Positions 12,609 through 24,223 of a DNA stretch of 64,000 nucleotides are shown in pieces. The stretch's first letter is position 1. Each line of letters opens with the position of its first letter. Made by a program: the position numbers and the translations under genes. The stretch comes from Caldimonas caldifontis (lineage in GTDB: Bacteria > Pseudomonadota > Gammaproteobacteria > Burkholderiales > Burkholderiaceae_C): the NCBI RefSeq assembly GCF_002930615.1, contig NZ_PSNX01000007.1:62001-126000 (forward strand), read 5' to 3'. The notes beneath the pieces were generated by a model. It was not told the DNA's origin. It saw only the letters and a program-made list of their open reading frames with translations, and did no database searches.

Positions 12609-13820
12609 TCAGAGGGAACGGACATAGGCAACGATGCGCTCGGCGGCTTCGACGCATTCGTCGACTTCAGCCACCAGCGCCATGCGGATGCGGCCGGCAC
12701 CCGGGTTCAGGCCATGGGCCTCGCGCGCCAGGTAACTGCCGGGCAGGACCGTCACATTGTATTGAGCGAGCAGCCCTCGGGCGAACTCGGTGTCGCTTTG
12801 GCCCAGCGTTTCGGGCACTTTGGCCCACAAATAGAAGCTGGCGTCGGGCAGGGCCACGTCCAGGACCTCGGCCAGCAGGGGCGTGACGCGGGCGAACTTG
12901 GCGCGGTAGTGCTCGCGGTTGGCGACCACATGGGCTTCATCGTTCCAGGCCGCGATGCTGGCCTGCTGCACCACCGGGCTCATGGCGCTGCCATGGTAGG
13001 TGCGGTAGAGGGAGAACGCCTTGAGCAGCCGGGCATCGCCGGCCACGAAGCCCGAGCGCAGCCCGGGCACGTTCGAGCGCTTGGACAGGCTGGTGAAGGC
13101 CACGAGGTTGCGCAGGTCGTCGCGACCGAGCTTGCGCGCCGCTTCCAGGCCGCCCAGGGGCGCTTCATCGCGGAAATAGATCTCGGAATAGCACTCGTCG
13201 GAGGCGATCACGAAGCCGTGACGGTCGCTCAGCTCGAACAGGCGCGCCCACTCCTCCAACGGCATCACGGCGCCGGTGGGGTTGCCGGGCGAGCACACGT
13301 AGACGAGCTGGGTGCGTGCCCAGGTGTCGTCGGAGATCGCCGACCAGTCGCATGCGAAGTTGCGCGCCGGGTCGCTGTTGGCAAAGGCCGTGCTGGCGCC
13401 GGCCAGCAGGGCCGCACCCTCGTAGATCTGATAGAAGGGATTGGGACAGACCACGATGGGGCCGCCTGCCTCGCGGTGGCGTGTGGGGTCGATGACGGTC
13501 TGGGCGAAGGCAAAGAGCGCCTCGCGCGAGCCGTTGACCGGCAGCACCTGGGTGGCTGGGTCCAGTGTGACGCCGTAGCGCCGCTGCACCCAGCCGGCCA
13601 TGGCCTCGCGCAAGGCGGGCTGGCCCACGGTGGCGGGGTAGCTGGCCAGGCCGTCGAGGGAATCGGCCAGCACCTGGCGGATGAAGGGCGGCGTGGGGTG
13701 CTTGGGCTCCCCGATGCCCAGGCTGATGGGGCGCAGGGCGGGGTTGGGCGTGATGTCCTGGGTCAGGGCGCGCAGCCGCTCGAAGGGGTAGGGCTGCAGA
13801 CGGGCGAGCAAGGGGTTCAT
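12609..13820 (-). CDS. dapC: Succinyldiaminopimelate transaminase DapC
   Basis: A PLP-dependent class I aminotransferase converting N-succinyl-2-amino-6-ketopimelate to N-succinyl-diaminopimelate with glutamate. The 403-residue protein has the family pattern: [13 protein letters not shown] near the N terminus, [12 protein letters not shown], the [10 protein letters not shown] loop, DECYSEIYF with the PLP-contacting Asp and Tyr, and the PLP lysine in [15 protein letters not shown]. Its position immediately upstream of dapD supports DapC rather than another aminotransferase. It is the first gene of the minus-strand dap block and is divergent from the alkB-like gene, with 54 bases between them. 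Confidence 0.93.
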   Translation of the reverse strand: MNPLLARLQPYPFERLRALTQDITPNPALRPISLGIGEPKHPTPPFIRQVLADSLDGLASYPATVGQPALREAMAGWVQRRYGVTLDPATQVLPVNGSREALFAFAQTVIDPTRHREAGGPIVVCPNPFYQIYEGAALLAGASTAFANSDPARNFACDWSAISDDTWARTQLVYVCSPGNPTGAVMPLEEWARLFELSDRHGFVIASDECYSEIYFRDEAPLGGLEAARKLGRDDLRNLVAFTSLSKRSNVPGLRSGFVAGDARLLKAFSLYRTYHGSAMSPVVQQASIAAWNDEAHVVANREHYRAKFARVTPLLAEVLDVALPDASFYLWAKVPETLGQSDTEFARGLLAQYNVTVLPGSYLAREAHGLNPGAGRIRMALVAEVDECVEAAERIVAYVRSL

Positions 13821-13874
13821 GGGCGCTGATTATCCCTGCTTGACGCCACGCATCGGCACTCCGATAGTGAATGC

Positions 13875-14906
13875 ATGGACACACTGCAAGGGCGGGATCT
13901 GCGCTTTGCCTTGGCCTGGGCCATGCCCTGGGGCATCGGCGCGGCGGCGCTGCACTCGCCCTGGGCCGCCTGGGCGGTGGCGCTGGCGGTGCTCGGCCTC
14001 GTTGCGGTGCTGGAGTGGGCGGTGCCGGCTTGGCGCCACTCCCCACCGGCGCGTGAGCCGCATCCGTGGTTCTCGGCCTGCCTGCGCCTGCACGTGCTGT
14101 GGCAGGCGGGCCTGCTGGTGCTGGGGCTGCTGGTGGCCCGAGAGCAGTCCAGTGCGGCGGCGGTGGTCGCCCTCGGCCTGGCCGTGGGCATGACCACGGG
14201 GTCGCAGGGCATCACCTTTGCGCACGAGCTGGGGCATGCGCGCTCGCGCCTGGACCGTGCCCTGGCCTGGGGGCTGATGGTCAGCGTGGGCTATGCGCAC
14301 TTCATGGTCGAGCACTACCGCGGCCACCACGTGCGGGCGGCGACGTGGGCCGACCCGGCGAGTGCGCGGGCCGGGGAATCGCTCTGGCGCTTCCTGCCGC
14401 GCACCCTGGCCGGCAGCTGGCGCAGCGCGTGGGCGCTGGAAGCGCGGCGCCTTGCGCAGCATCGGCAGGGCTGGATGCGCAGCCCGCTGGTGTGGGCCAT
14501 GGTGGCGCAGGGCAGCCTGCTGGTCGGGGCGGCCATGGCGGCCGGCTGGCAGGGACTGCTCTTCTGGCTCGTGCAGGCCGCCCATGCGGTGTGGCTGCTG
14601 GAAACCGTGAACTACATCGAGCACTACGGCCTGCGGCGGCAGGAGGTGGACGGGCGACCGGAGCGGTTTGGCGTGGCGCATGCCTGGAATGCCGACCATT
14701 GGGTCAGCAACTGCCTGCTGGCCAACCTGCAGCGGCACTCCGACCACCACATGCACGCCTGGAAGCCCTATGCCAGCCTGGAGCCTCTGCCGGGGCCGCA
14801 ACTGCCGGGTGGCTACGCGAGCTGCATCTACCTGGCCATGGTGCCGCCGCTGTGGTTTCGCGTGATGCATCCCCGCCTGGCGCGGTGGCAGCCGGCGCCA
14901 GCCTGA
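13875..14906 (+). CDS. AlkB-like membrane di-iron alkane 1-monooxygenase
   Basis: Predicted to hydroxylate the terminal carbon of alkanes or similar hydrophobic substrates in the inner membrane, with electrons from rubredoxin. The 343-residue protein has all the histidine boxes of the family: HELGH (117-121), EHYRGHHVRAAT (from 146), NYIEHYG (246-252) and LQRHSDHHMH (from 285). Several hydrophobic helices precede and separate them. It is shorter than the roughly 400 residues of classical AlkB. No rubredoxin, rubredoxin reductase or alcohol dehydrogenase gene adjoins it. It is divergent from dapC and converges on queF. The true substrate cannot be told from sequence. Confidence 0.88.
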   Translation: MDTLQGRDLRFALAWAMPWGIGAAALHSPWAAWAVALAVLGLVAVLEWAVPAWRHSPPAREPHPWFSACLRLHVLWQAGLLVLGLLVAREQSSAAAVVALGLAVGMTTGSQGITFAHELGHARSRLDRALAWGLMVSVGYAHFMVEHYRGHHVRAATWADPASARAGESLWRFLPRTLAGSWRSAWALEARRLAQHRQGWMRSPLVWAMVAQGSLLVGAAMAAGWQGLLFWLVQAAHAVWLLETVNYIEHYGLRRQEVDGRPERFGVAHAWNADHWVSNCLLANLQRHSDHHMHAWKPYASLEPLPGPQLPGGYASCIYLAMVPPLWFRVMHPRLARWQPAPA

Positions 14907-14918
14907 GCGGGTGCTCAG
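14903..14918. repeat. Inverted repeat over the alkB-like/queF stop codons
   Basis: CTGAGC (14903-14908) and GCTCAG (14913-14918) surround a four-base loop. The arms contain the stop codons of the two convergent genes. The same arm sequence occurs at the asparaginase/ohr junction. Confidence 0.5.
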
Positions 14919-15391
14919 CCCAGCAGGCCGTTCTCGGCCGGGTGCTGTGGCAACTCGATGCGGGGCTGGGGCTTCCAGCCCTTCTTGCGGTGCTCGACCA
15001 CCACGTTGGTGTAGATGCCGCCGCGCACGTACCACTTGGCCGTGATGCGCAGGAAACGCGGATCGATGGCCTTGACGATGTCGTCGAGGATGTCGTTGGT
15101 CACCTTTTCGTGGAAGGCACCCTCGTTGCGGTAGCTCCACATGTACATCTTCAGGCTCTTGAGTTCGATGCACAGCTTGTCGGCGATGCAGTCGATGGTG
15201 AAGTGCGCGAAGTCGGGTTGACCGGTGAGCGGGCAGTGGCAGGTGAACTCGGGGATCTGGAACTGGATGACGTAGTCGCGCTTCGGGCTCGGGTTGGGGA
15301 AGACGTGCAGTTCCTTGGAGGGGGCCGAGGGCGGGTTGGGCGGCATCTCGCGCTGCTGGGGTGCCGGGGTGGAGGCGGAGCGTTTGGCCAT
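14915..15391 (-). CDS. queF: NADPH-dependent 7-cyano-7-deazaguanine reductase QueF
   Basis: Reduces preQ0 to preQ1 in queuosine synthesis for tRNA modification. The 158-residue product is the short, unimodular type. It has the catalytic Cys53 and Asp60 in [11 protein letters not shown] and the NADPH-binding QueF motif [10 protein letters not shown] (77-86). The ATG at 15391 (MAKRSAST) is chosen; the frame continues to 15457 with unlikely sequence. The N-terminal 25 residues are Pro- and Ser-rich and probably disordered. No other queuosine gene is nearby. Confidence 0.95.
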   Translation of the reverse strand: MAKRSASTPAPQQREMPPNPPSAPSKELHVFPNPSPKRDYVIQFQIPEFTCHCPLTGQPDFAHFTIDCIADKLCIELKSLKMYMWSYRNEGAFHEKVTNDILDDIVKAIDPRFLRITAKWYVRGGIYTNVVVEHRKKGWKPQPRIELPQHPAENGLLG

Positions 15392-15443
15392 GGTGTGAGC
15401 GACAGTGGAAACAGGGGGTTGCCGCAGGCAGGAGCGGCGAGGG

Positions 15444-15461
15444 GCGGATGGTATCATCCGC
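15444..15461. repeat. Perfect stem-loop upstream of queF and smc
   Basis: GCGGATG (15444-15450) and CATCCGC (15455-15461) flank the loop GTAT. It lies between the divergent queF and smc genes. It could be an operator or an mRNA hairpin; I cannot assign a regulator. Confidence 0.4.
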
Positions 15462-15519
15462 GCTCCTCGAAAGCCGGTGGAAACGCCTGTTTTTCAAAAC
15501 AAATCAATCACTTAGCTTC

Positions 15520-15540
15520 GGGTGCCCTCGGATGGCACCC
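15520..15540 (+). other. Stem-loop in the smc leader
   Basis: GGGTGCC (15520-15526) pairs with GGCACCC (15534-15540) around a seven-base loop, ending 23 bases before the smc ATG. No T-tract follows, so it is not an obvious terminator and may shape the 5' leader. Confidence 0.4.
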
Positions 15541-15563
15541 AAGGCCGTGACGCCGTCCAGCCC

Positions 15564-18500
15564 ATGCGCCTGAATTCGATCAAGCTGTCTGGCTTCAAGT
15601 CCTTCGCCGAGCCCACGCATTTCCAGCTGCCCGGGCAGCTCGTGGGCGTGGTCGGCCCCAATGGCTGCGGCAAGTCCAACATCATGGACGCGGTGCGCTG
15701 GGTGCTGGGGGAGTCCAAGGCCTCCGAACTGCGTGGCGAGTCCATGCAGGATGTGATCTTCAACGGCTCGGGCAACCGCAAGCCGGCCAGCCGCGCCAGC
15801 GTCGAGCTGATCTTCAGCAACGAGGACGCCCGCGCCGGCGGCCAGTGGAACCAGTTCACCGAGATCGCCGTGCGGCGTGTGCTCACGCGCGATGGCACCT
15901 CCAGCTACTTCATCAACGGCCAGCCGGTGCGCCGGCGTGACGTGCAGGACGTGTTCCTGGGCACCGGCCTGGGCCCGCGCGCCTACGCGATCATCGGCCA
16001 GGGCACCATCAGCCGCATCATCGAGTCGCGCCCCGAGGAACTGCGCATGTTCCTCGAGGAAGCCGCGGGCGTGTCCAAATACAAGGAGCGCCGCCGCGAG
16101 ACCGAGAACCGCCTGAAGGACACGCGCGAGAACCTCACGCGCGTGGAGGACATCCTGCGCGAACTGGGCAACAACCTCGAGCGCCTGGAGCAGCAGGCCG
16201 AGGTGGCCTCGCGCTACCGGGGGCTGCAGGAGCAGGGCACGCTCAAGCTGCACCAGCTGTGGTTCCTGAAGCACCGCGACGCCTCCAGCGAGCAGGAGCG
16301 GGTGCACCGCGAGGTGCTGGAGGCCACGAACGCGCTGGAGGGCCGGCTGGCCGAGCTGCGCCACGTCGAGGCCGAGCTTGAAACCATCCGACAGGCTCAC
16401 TATGCCGCCAGCGACGAACTGCATGCGGCCCAGGGCTCGCTGGCCGAGGCCAGCCTCGAGGTGAGCCGCCTCGAAGAGCGCATCCGCTACGTGGTCGAAG
16501 GCCGCCAGCGGGTCGAGCAGCGCCTCGTGGAACTGAAGGCGCAGAGCGACCAATGGGCTGAGCGCCGCGCCCAGGCCGAGAGCGAACTGGAGACCATTGC
16601 CGAGCAGATCGCGATGGCCGAGGAGCAGGCCGAGATCCTGGCGGCCCAGGCCGAGGAGCAGTCGGCCAATCTGCCGGGCTTCGAGGACGCGGTGCGCGCG
16701 GCGGCCAACCGCGCCAATGAACAGCGCACTTCGGTGGCCGGCGTGCAGCAGCAGATCCAGCTGCTGGCGGCCGAGTCGCGCAACCTCGATGAACAAAGCC
16801 GCCAGCTCAACGGGCGGCGCGAGCGCCTGGCGAGCGAGGCCAAGGGTCTGGCCGCGCCGGACGAGGCGCGGCTGGCCGAACTGCAACGCCAGCATGAGCA
16901 GGCTGCGCAGGACCAGGCGGTGGCCGACGAGCGCCTGCACGAGCTGACCGAACTGGTGCCGCGTCTGGACGAGGAGCGCCGCACCCGACAGGAGCAGGTG
17001 AACAGCGAGTCGGCGCGCCAGGCCGACCTGAGCGCCCGCCTGGAGGCCCTGCGTGCGCTGCAGGAGAAGGTGCAGACCGAGGGCAAGCTCAAGCCCTGGC
17101 TGGCCAAGCACGGGCTGGACGGCCTGCAGGGCCTGTGGACCCGGGTCCACATCGAGGCTGGCTGGGAAACCGCGCTGGAATCTGCACTGCGCGAGCGCCT
17201 GAACGCGCTGGAGGTGGGCCGGGTCGAAACGGTGCGTGCGTTCGCGAGCGACGCACCGCCCGCCAAGCTGGCCTTCTACACGCTGCCGTCGGCGGCCATC
17301 AGCAACACCCACCACACGCTGCCGCGCCTGTCCGACCTGCTGCGCCTGAACGATGCCGGGCTCAAGGCCTTGCTGAACGACTGGCTGGAGGGCGTCTACA
17401 CCGCGGCCTCGCTGGACGAGGCCCTGGCCCAGCGCGACAAGCTCACCCACGGCGAAGTCATCATGACCCGCGAGGGCCACGCGGTGTCGCAGTTTGCGGT
17501 GGCCTTCTATGCGCCCGACTCCGAGCAGGCGGGCATGCTGGCCCGCGCCCAGGAGATCGCGAATCTGGAGCGCCAGGTGCGTGCCCAGGCGCTCATCGCC
17601 GACGAGTCACGCTCGGCCCTGGTGCGTGCCGAGGCGGCCTACACCGATGCCTCGCAACGCTTGGCCACGGCCCGCCGCGAGGCGGCCGAATCGCAGGCGC
17701 GGGCCCACCAGCTCCAGGTGGAATGGCTGCGCCTGAGCCAGCAGGCCGAGCAGACGAGCACCCGACGCGGCCAGATCGAGGCTGAGCTGGCCGAGATCGA
17801 CGCCCAGCTCGAAGACCTGGCCGAGCGCCGTGCCACCGGCGAGGCCCGCTTCGAAGAGCTCGACATGGCCCTGGCGAACGAGCAGGAGCGCCATGCCGAA
17901 CTCGAAGAGGGTGTGATCGAGGCCGAGCGCCGACTCAACCAGGCGCGTGAGCAGTTGCGTTCGCTTGAGCGCGAAGCCCAGGAGTCGCAGTTCTCGGCCC
18001 GCGCGCTGGCATCTCGGCGCGGTGAGCTGCAGCGTGCCATCGAAACCGCGCTGCAGCAGATCCAGGCCAATGAGCGCTCCGCCGAGCAGCTGCAGGCCGA
18101 ACTCGACAGCTTCAATGACGCGGCCGCCCAGGCCGGCCTGCAGGAAGCGCTGGCGCTCAAGCTGGAGCGTGAGGTGGCCCTGGCGGCCAAGCGCAGCGAA
18201 TACGACGATCTGTCGATGCGCCTGCGCCGGGCCGACGAACAGCGCCTGGAGTTCGAGCGCAGCCTGGACCCGCTGCGTGAGCGCATCACCAAGCTGCAGC
18301 TCGAAGAGCAGGCGGCCTCGCTGGGCGGCGCCCAGTTCCTGGAGCAGCTCACCCAGGCCGAGGTGGACCTGGAGGCGCTGGCACGCTCGATCGAGGAGGG
18401 CGGCGTCAAGCTGCATGGCTTGCAAAGCGAGATCGACCGCATCAATCGCGAGATCAACGCCCTGGGGGCGGTCAACCTGGCGGCGCTGGACGAGCTCACG

Positions 18501-19079
18501 GCCGCGCGCGAACGCAAGACCTTCCTCGACGCCCAGAACGCCGACCTCACGGATGCCATCAACACGCTGGAAGACGCGATCCACAAGATCGACCTGGAAA
18601 CCCGCGAGTTGCTGAAGAAGACCTTCGACTTCGTCAACGAGCACTTCGGCAAGATGTTCCCCAGCCTGTTCGGCGGTGGCAATGCCAGGCTGGTGATGAC
18701 GGGCGACGAGATCCTGGATGCCGGCGTGCAGGTGATGGCCCAGCCGCCGGGCAAGAAGAACAGCACCATTCATCTGCTGTCGGGCGGCGAGAAGGCGCTC
18801 ACCGCCATCGCCCTGGTGTTCGCGATCTTCCAGCTCAACCCGGCGCCATTCTGCCTGCTGGACGAGGTGGATGCACCGCTGGATGATGCCAACACCGAAC
18901 GCTATGCCAAGCTCGTGACCGCCATGTCCAAGGAGACGCAGTTCCTCTTCATCTCGCACAACAAGATCGCGATGGAGATGGCCGAGCAGCTGATCGGCGT
19001 GACCATGCAGGAGCAGGGCGTCTCGCGCATCGTGGCCGTGGACATGGAAGCGGCCGTGGGCATGGCCGAGGCGGCCTGA
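15564..19079 (+). CDS. smc: Chromosome segregation protein SMC
   Basis: A condensin ATPase that compacts and helps separate the chromosome together with ScpA and ScpB. The 1171-residue protein has the N-terminal Walker A GPNGCGKS (31-38), a long coiled coil, a hinge near residues 520-650, a returning coiled coil and a C-terminal head. That head carries signature LLSGGEKALTAIAL and Walker B FCLLDEVDAPLDDAN. The ATG at 15564 gives the usual MRLNSIKLSGFKSF start. The coiled-coil part is very rich in Glu, Gln, Ala and Arg. zipA follows after five bases, an arrangement common in betaproteobacteria. Confidence 0.96.
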   Translation: MRLNSIKLSGFKSFAEPTHFQLPGQLVGVVGPNGCGKSNIMDAVRWVLGESKASELRGESMQDVIFNGSGNRKPASRASVELIFSNEDARAGGQWNQFTEIAVRRVLTRDGTSSYFINGQPVRRRDVQDVFLGTGLGPRAYAIIGQGTISRIIESRPEELRMFLEEAAGVSKYKERRRETENRLKDTRENLTRVEDILRELGNNLERLEQQAEVASRYRGLQEQGTLKLHQLWFLKHRDASSEQERVHREVLEATNALEGRLAELRHVEAELETIRQAHYAASDELHAAQGSLAEASLEVSRLEERIRYVVEGRQRVEQRLVELKAQSDQWAERRAQAESELETIAEQIAMAEEQAEILAAQAEEQSANLPGFEDAVRAAANRANEQRTSVAGVQQQIQLLAAESRNLDEQSRQLNGRRERLASEAKGLAAPDEARLAELQRQHEQAAQDQAVADERLHELTELVPRLDEERRTRQEQVNSESARQADLSARLEALRALQEKVQTEGKLKPWLAKHGLDGLQGLWTRVHIEAGWETALESALRERLNALEVGRVETVRAFASDAPPAKLAFYTLPSAAISNTHHTLPRLSDLLRLNDAGLKALLNDWLEGVYTAASLDEALAQRDKLTHGEVIMTREGHAVSQFAVAFYAPDSEQAGMLARAQEIANLERQVRAQALIADESRSALVRAEAAYTDASQRLATARREAAESQARAHQLQVEWLRLSQQAEQTSTRRGQIEAELAEIDAQLEDLAERRATGEARFEELDMALANEQERHAELEEGVIEAERRLNQAREQLRSLEREAQESQFSARALASRRGELQRAIETALQQIQANERSAEQLQAELDSFNDAAAQAGLQEALALKLEREVALAAKRSEYDDLSMRLRRADEQRLEFERSLDPLRERITKLQLEEQAASLGGAQFLEQLTQAEVDLEALARSIEEGGVKLHGLQSEIDRINREINALGAVNLAALDELTAARERKTFLDAQNADLTDAINTLEDAIHKIDLETRELLKKTFDFVNEHFGKMFPSLFGGGNARLVMTGDEILDAGVQVMAQPPGKKNSTIHLLSGGEKALTAIALVFAIFQLNPAPFCLLDEVDAPLDDANTERYAKLVTAMSKETQFLFISHNKIAMEMAEQLIGVTMQEQGVSRIVAVDMEAAVGMAEAA

Positions 19080-19084
19080 CGACC

Positions 19085-20137
19085 ATGGGCAGCCTGCAGC
19101 TCGCCTTGCTGGTCCTGGGGGCGATGGTCATCATCGCCGTGGTGGCCCATGGGGCCTGGCAGGCGAGGCGCTCGGGCGTGCGCCGTGCCGCGCCGCGGTC
19201 GGCCGAACCTGTGCCGGCGCGCTTTGAGGAGCCGGTGCTGCGCCTGGACGACTTCGAAGCGCCGGCCCCCGACCCGATGGAACCCTCGATGGTGCCTGCG
19301 CCGCGCCGCAGCGCCGGGCCCCGGCTCGACTCCCTGATCGATGCCCTCGTGCCGCTGAGCGTGGAGTTGCGCTACACGGGCGAGAGCGTGATGGCTCACC
19401 TGCCGGCCACCCGGCGGGCCGGCAGCAAGCCCTTTTTCATCGAGGGCCTGAACGACGCCAGTGGGGAATGGGAGGCGCCCCACGCCGGCCAGACCTACCG
19501 CGAGTTCCAGGCGGGGGTGCAACTGGCCAACCGCACCGGTGCGCTGAACGAGATCGAATACTCCGAGTTCGTGCAGAAGGTCCAGGCCTTCGCCGATGCC
19601 ATCGGCGCCACGGCCGATTTCCCCGACATGCTCGACGTGGTCTCCCGCGCCCGGGAACTCGACCAGTTCGCCAGCCAGCACGACGCCCAGCTGGCCTGCC
19701 GCCTGGTGGCGCGCGGGGCCGCCTGGTCGGTGGCCTACATCCAGCAGCACGCGGCACGCCACGGCTTCGTCTCGGGCGCTGTGCCGGGCCGACTGGTGCT
19801 GCCCGGCAGCCAGGAGGGGGCGCCAGCCATGCTCACGCTGCAGTTCGACCCCCAGGCCGCCTTCGCCGACGACCCCAACCTGGCGGCTGTGCGCGACGTG
19901 AGTCTGGCCTTCGATGTGCCACAGACGGCCCCCGGCGATGCGCCGTTCCAGGCCTGGCAGGCCAGCGCGCAGGCTCTGGCCCTGGGCATGGATGCCGCGG
20001 TGGTGGACGATGCCGGCCAGCCGCTCAGCCAGCAGGGTTTCGAGGCCATCGGCCGCGAGCTGGAGCAGCTCTACGCGACGCTGGAAGCCCGAGGCCTGCC
20101 GGCAGGCTCGGCGGCGGCGCGACGCCTGTTCAGCTGA
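19085..20137 (+). CDS. zipA: ZipA-like cell division protein
   Basis: Predicted FtsZ-tethering protein of the division ring. The 350-residue product has one N-terminal membrane helix (residues 5-22), a basic and Pro/Ala-rich linker, and a C-terminal globular domain (from about residue 190) that fits the FtsZ-binding ZipA-C fold. Similarity to gammaproteobacterial ZipA is low, but position between smc and ligA is characteristic of the betaproteobacterial homologue. Its last eight bases overlap the end of the convergent gorA gene. Confidence 0.78.
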   Translation: MGSLQLALLVLGAMVIIAVVAHGAWQARRSGVRRAAPRSAEPVPARFEEPVLRLDDFEAPAPDPMEPSMVPAPRRSAGPRLDSLIDALVPLSVELRYTGESVMAHLPATRRAGSKPFFIEGLNDASGEWEAPHAGQTYREFQAGVQLANRTGALNEIEYSEFVQKVQAFADAIGATADFPDMLDVVSRARELDQFASQHDAQLACRLVARGAAWSVAYIQQHAARHGFVSGAVPGRLVLPGSQEGAPAMLTLQFDPQAAFADDPNLAAVRDVSLAFDVPQTAPGDAPFQAWQASAQALALGMDAAVVDDAGQPLSQQGFEAIGRELEQLYATLEARGLPAGSAAARRLFS

Positions 20138-20138
20138 A
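20129..20138. repeat. Palindrome shared by the zipA and gorA stop codons
   Basis: TTCAGCTGAA is a perfect 10-base palindrome read as Phe-Ser-stop by both convergent genes, so both proteins end in Phe-Ser. Confidence 0.6.
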
Positions 20139-21512
20139 GGATCGCACCACGCGCGCGGGTTCGCGCATCAGCACGAACTCCTCGGCGGCGGTGGGATGCA
20201 CCGCCAGCGTCTGGTCGAACTGCGCCTTGGTGGCCCCGCACGTCAGCGCCACGGCCAGGCTCTGCACGATCTCCGGCGCATCGGCACCCAGCATGTGCAG
20301 GCCCATCACCCGGTCGGTGGTGTCATCGACCAGCAGCTTCATGTAGCAGCGTTCGGTGCCGCCGAAGAAGGCCTGGCGCATCGGACGGAAATCGGCCTCG
20401 AAGACCCGGTAAGGCTCGCGGCGCTGCTGCATCTCGTCTTCGGTGAGGCCGATCGTGCCCACCGGTGGCAAGGTGAACACGGCGGTCGCAACCTGACGCA
20501 GGTCAGGCATGCGGTGCGCGGGGCCGAACAGTGCATCGGCCAGGGCCCGACCCTGGGCAATGGCCACCGGCGTCAGGTTGAGCCGATCGGTCACGTCGCC
20601 GATGGCGTGGACACCTTCGGCCACGGTCTGAAGCTGCTCGTTCACTGGCACGGCAGCGTTGTCGCCCAGCGCGATCCCGAGGGTGTCCAACCCCAGGCCC
20701 GCGGTGTTGGGGCGCCGCCCCGTCGCGTTGAGCACGAAGCTGGCTTGTAGGCGGCGGCCGTCGGCCAGCACCACCTCCCAACGGCCCGGCCCTCCACGCA
20801 CGGCCTTCACTCCCTGGCCCGACACCAGCTCGATACCGGTCTGGTCCAGGGCTGCGGCCAGGCGGCGGCGTACGTCGTCGTCGAAGCCGCGCAAGGGCAG
20901 ATCCGCCCGGTAAACCAGTCGCACCGCCACGCCCAGGCGGGCCAGCATGCTGGCGAACTCGAGCGCGATGTAGCCGGCGCCAAGCACAGTGGCATCCGCA
21001 GGCAGGGCCTTCAGGTCGAGCAGGTCGTCCGAGGTCGGGCAGGCGGCGATGCCTTCGACGCTGTCACGCACGGGTGCTGCGCCGGTGGCAATCAGCAGAT
21101 GTCGCGCCCGCAATGTCCGATCTCCCACCTGGACGGTGTGCGGGCCCAGCACACGGGCCCGGCCTTCGAAGAGCGTCACCCCGGAGTTGGCGAGCAACTG
21201 GCGATACACACCTTCCAGGCGGTCGATCTCGGCGGCCTTGCGCTGGGCCCAGCGGCCCATGTCGAAACGGGGCAGGTCGCCCTCGGGCAACACCCAGCCG
21301 TACTCAACGGCTTCTCGCAGCGCGTCGCCGTACTGGCCTGCGTACATGAGCAGCTTCTTGGGCACGCAGCCACGGATCACACAGGTGCCGCCCACCCGGG
21401 AGGCTTCCACGATGCCCACCTTGGCACCGTGTGCCGCGGCCCGGCGTGAGGCCGCCACCCCCCCCGAGCCGGCACCCAGGGTGAGAAGGTCGAAGTCGAA
21501 ACGGTCGGACAT
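20130..21512 (-). CDS. gorA: Glutathione-disulfide reductase
   Basis: A cytoplasmic FAD enzyme that reduces glutathione disulfide with NADPH. The 460-residue protein has the FAD motif GAGSGGVAA (13-), the redox-active Cys44 and Cys49 in GGTCVIRGCVPKK, the NADPH motif VLGAGYIALEFASML, the ATGRRPNT segment, an AIGDVTD FAD motif, and the catalytic HPTAAEE (His439, Glu444). The RGCVPKK variant and the missing lipoamide features favour glutathione reductase over dihydrolipoamide dehydrogenase. It lies reversed between zipA and ligA, which are neighbours in many related genomes, and overlaps zipA by eight bases. Confidence 0.93.
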   Translation of the reverse strand: MSDRFDFDLLTLGAGSGGVAASRRAAAHGAKVGIVEASRVGGTCVIRGCVPKKLLMYAGQYGDALREAVEYGWVLPEGDLPRFDMGRWAQRKAAEIDRLEGVYRQLLANSGVTLFEGRARVLGPHTVQVGDRTLRARHLLIATGAAPVRDSVEGIAACPTSDDLLDLKALPADATVLGAGYIALEFASMLARLGVAVRLVYRADLPLRGFDDDVRRRLAAALDQTGIELVSGQGVKAVRGGPGRWEVVLADGRRLQASFVLNATGRRPNTAGLGLDTLGIALGDNAAVPVNEQLQTVAEGVHAIGDVTDRLNLTPVAIAQGRALADALFGPAHRMPDLRQVATAVFTLPPVGTIGLTEDEMQQRREPYRVFEADFRPMRQAFFGGTERCYMKLLVDDTTDRVMGLHMLGADAPEIVQSLAVALTCGATKAQFDQTLAVHPTAAEEFVLMREPARVVRSFS

Positions 21513-21546
21513 GACAGGCTTTCAGAAGGAGACGTGTTGAGCTTAG

Positions 21547-23679
<2,133 letters not shown>

Positions 23680-23680
23680 G

Positions 23681-24217
23681 ATGGCGGTGCGCGAGATCCT
23701 GAAGATGGGGGACCCTCGTCTGCTGCGCGTGGCCAGGCCCGTGCGCGAGTTCGACACGCCCGCCCTGCATGCCCTGGTGCGAGACCTCTTCGACACCATG
23801 CGTGCGGCCAACGGCGCCGGGTTGGCGGCCCCCCAGATCGGGGTGGACCTGGCCGTGGTGATCTTCGGCTTTGCCCGCAACGAGCGTTACCCCGAGGCAC
23901 CGTCCGTGCCAGAGACGGTGCTGGTCAACCCGCAGATCGAGCCACTGGGTGACGAGGAAGAAGAAGGCTGGGAAGGCTGCCTCTCGGTGCCCGGCCTGCG
24001 CGGCGTGGTGCCGCGTTTCGCACACATCCGCTACAGCGGCTTCGACGTGCAGGGCCAGCGCATCGAGCGCGAAGCCGAAGGGTTCCACGCCCGGGTGGTG
24101 CAGCATGAATGCGACCACCTGATCGGCAAGCTCTACCCGATGCGGGTGCGCGACTTCACGCGCTTCGGTTTCACCTCGGTTCTCTTCCCCGGCCTGGACG
24201 CTGGCGCGGACGACTGA
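23681..24217 (+). CDS. def: Peptide deformylase
   Basis: Removes the formyl group from nascent N-terminal methionine. The 178-residue metalloenzyme has all three motifs: GAGLAAPQ (45-52), EGCLS (98-102) with the metal-binding Cys100, and QHECDH (141-146) with His142 and His146. An acidic insert DEEEE precedes the second motif. It begins one base after the ligA stop and is probably translated with it. It is likely one of several def copies in such genomes, because no fmt is adjacent; that is inference. Confidence 0.94.
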   Translation: MAVREILKMGDPRLLRVARPVREFDTPALHALVRDLFDTMRAANGAGLAAPQIGVDLAVVIFGFARNERYPEAPSVPETVLVNPQIEPLGDEEEEGWEGCLSVPGLRGVVPRFAHIRYSGFDVQGQRIEREAEGFHARVVQHECDHLIGKLYPMRVRDFTRFGFTSVLFPGLDAGADD

Positions 24218-24223
24218 AGACGC

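Noticed and set aside
14903-14918. Hairpin as a full intrinsic terminator for alkB-like/queF
   Set aside because: No T-tract follows on either strand; kept only as an inverted repeat.
15504-17480. A 658-codon open frame opposite smc
   Set aside because: Leu/Gln/Ala repeat-like translation is the reverse image of the SMC coiled coil.
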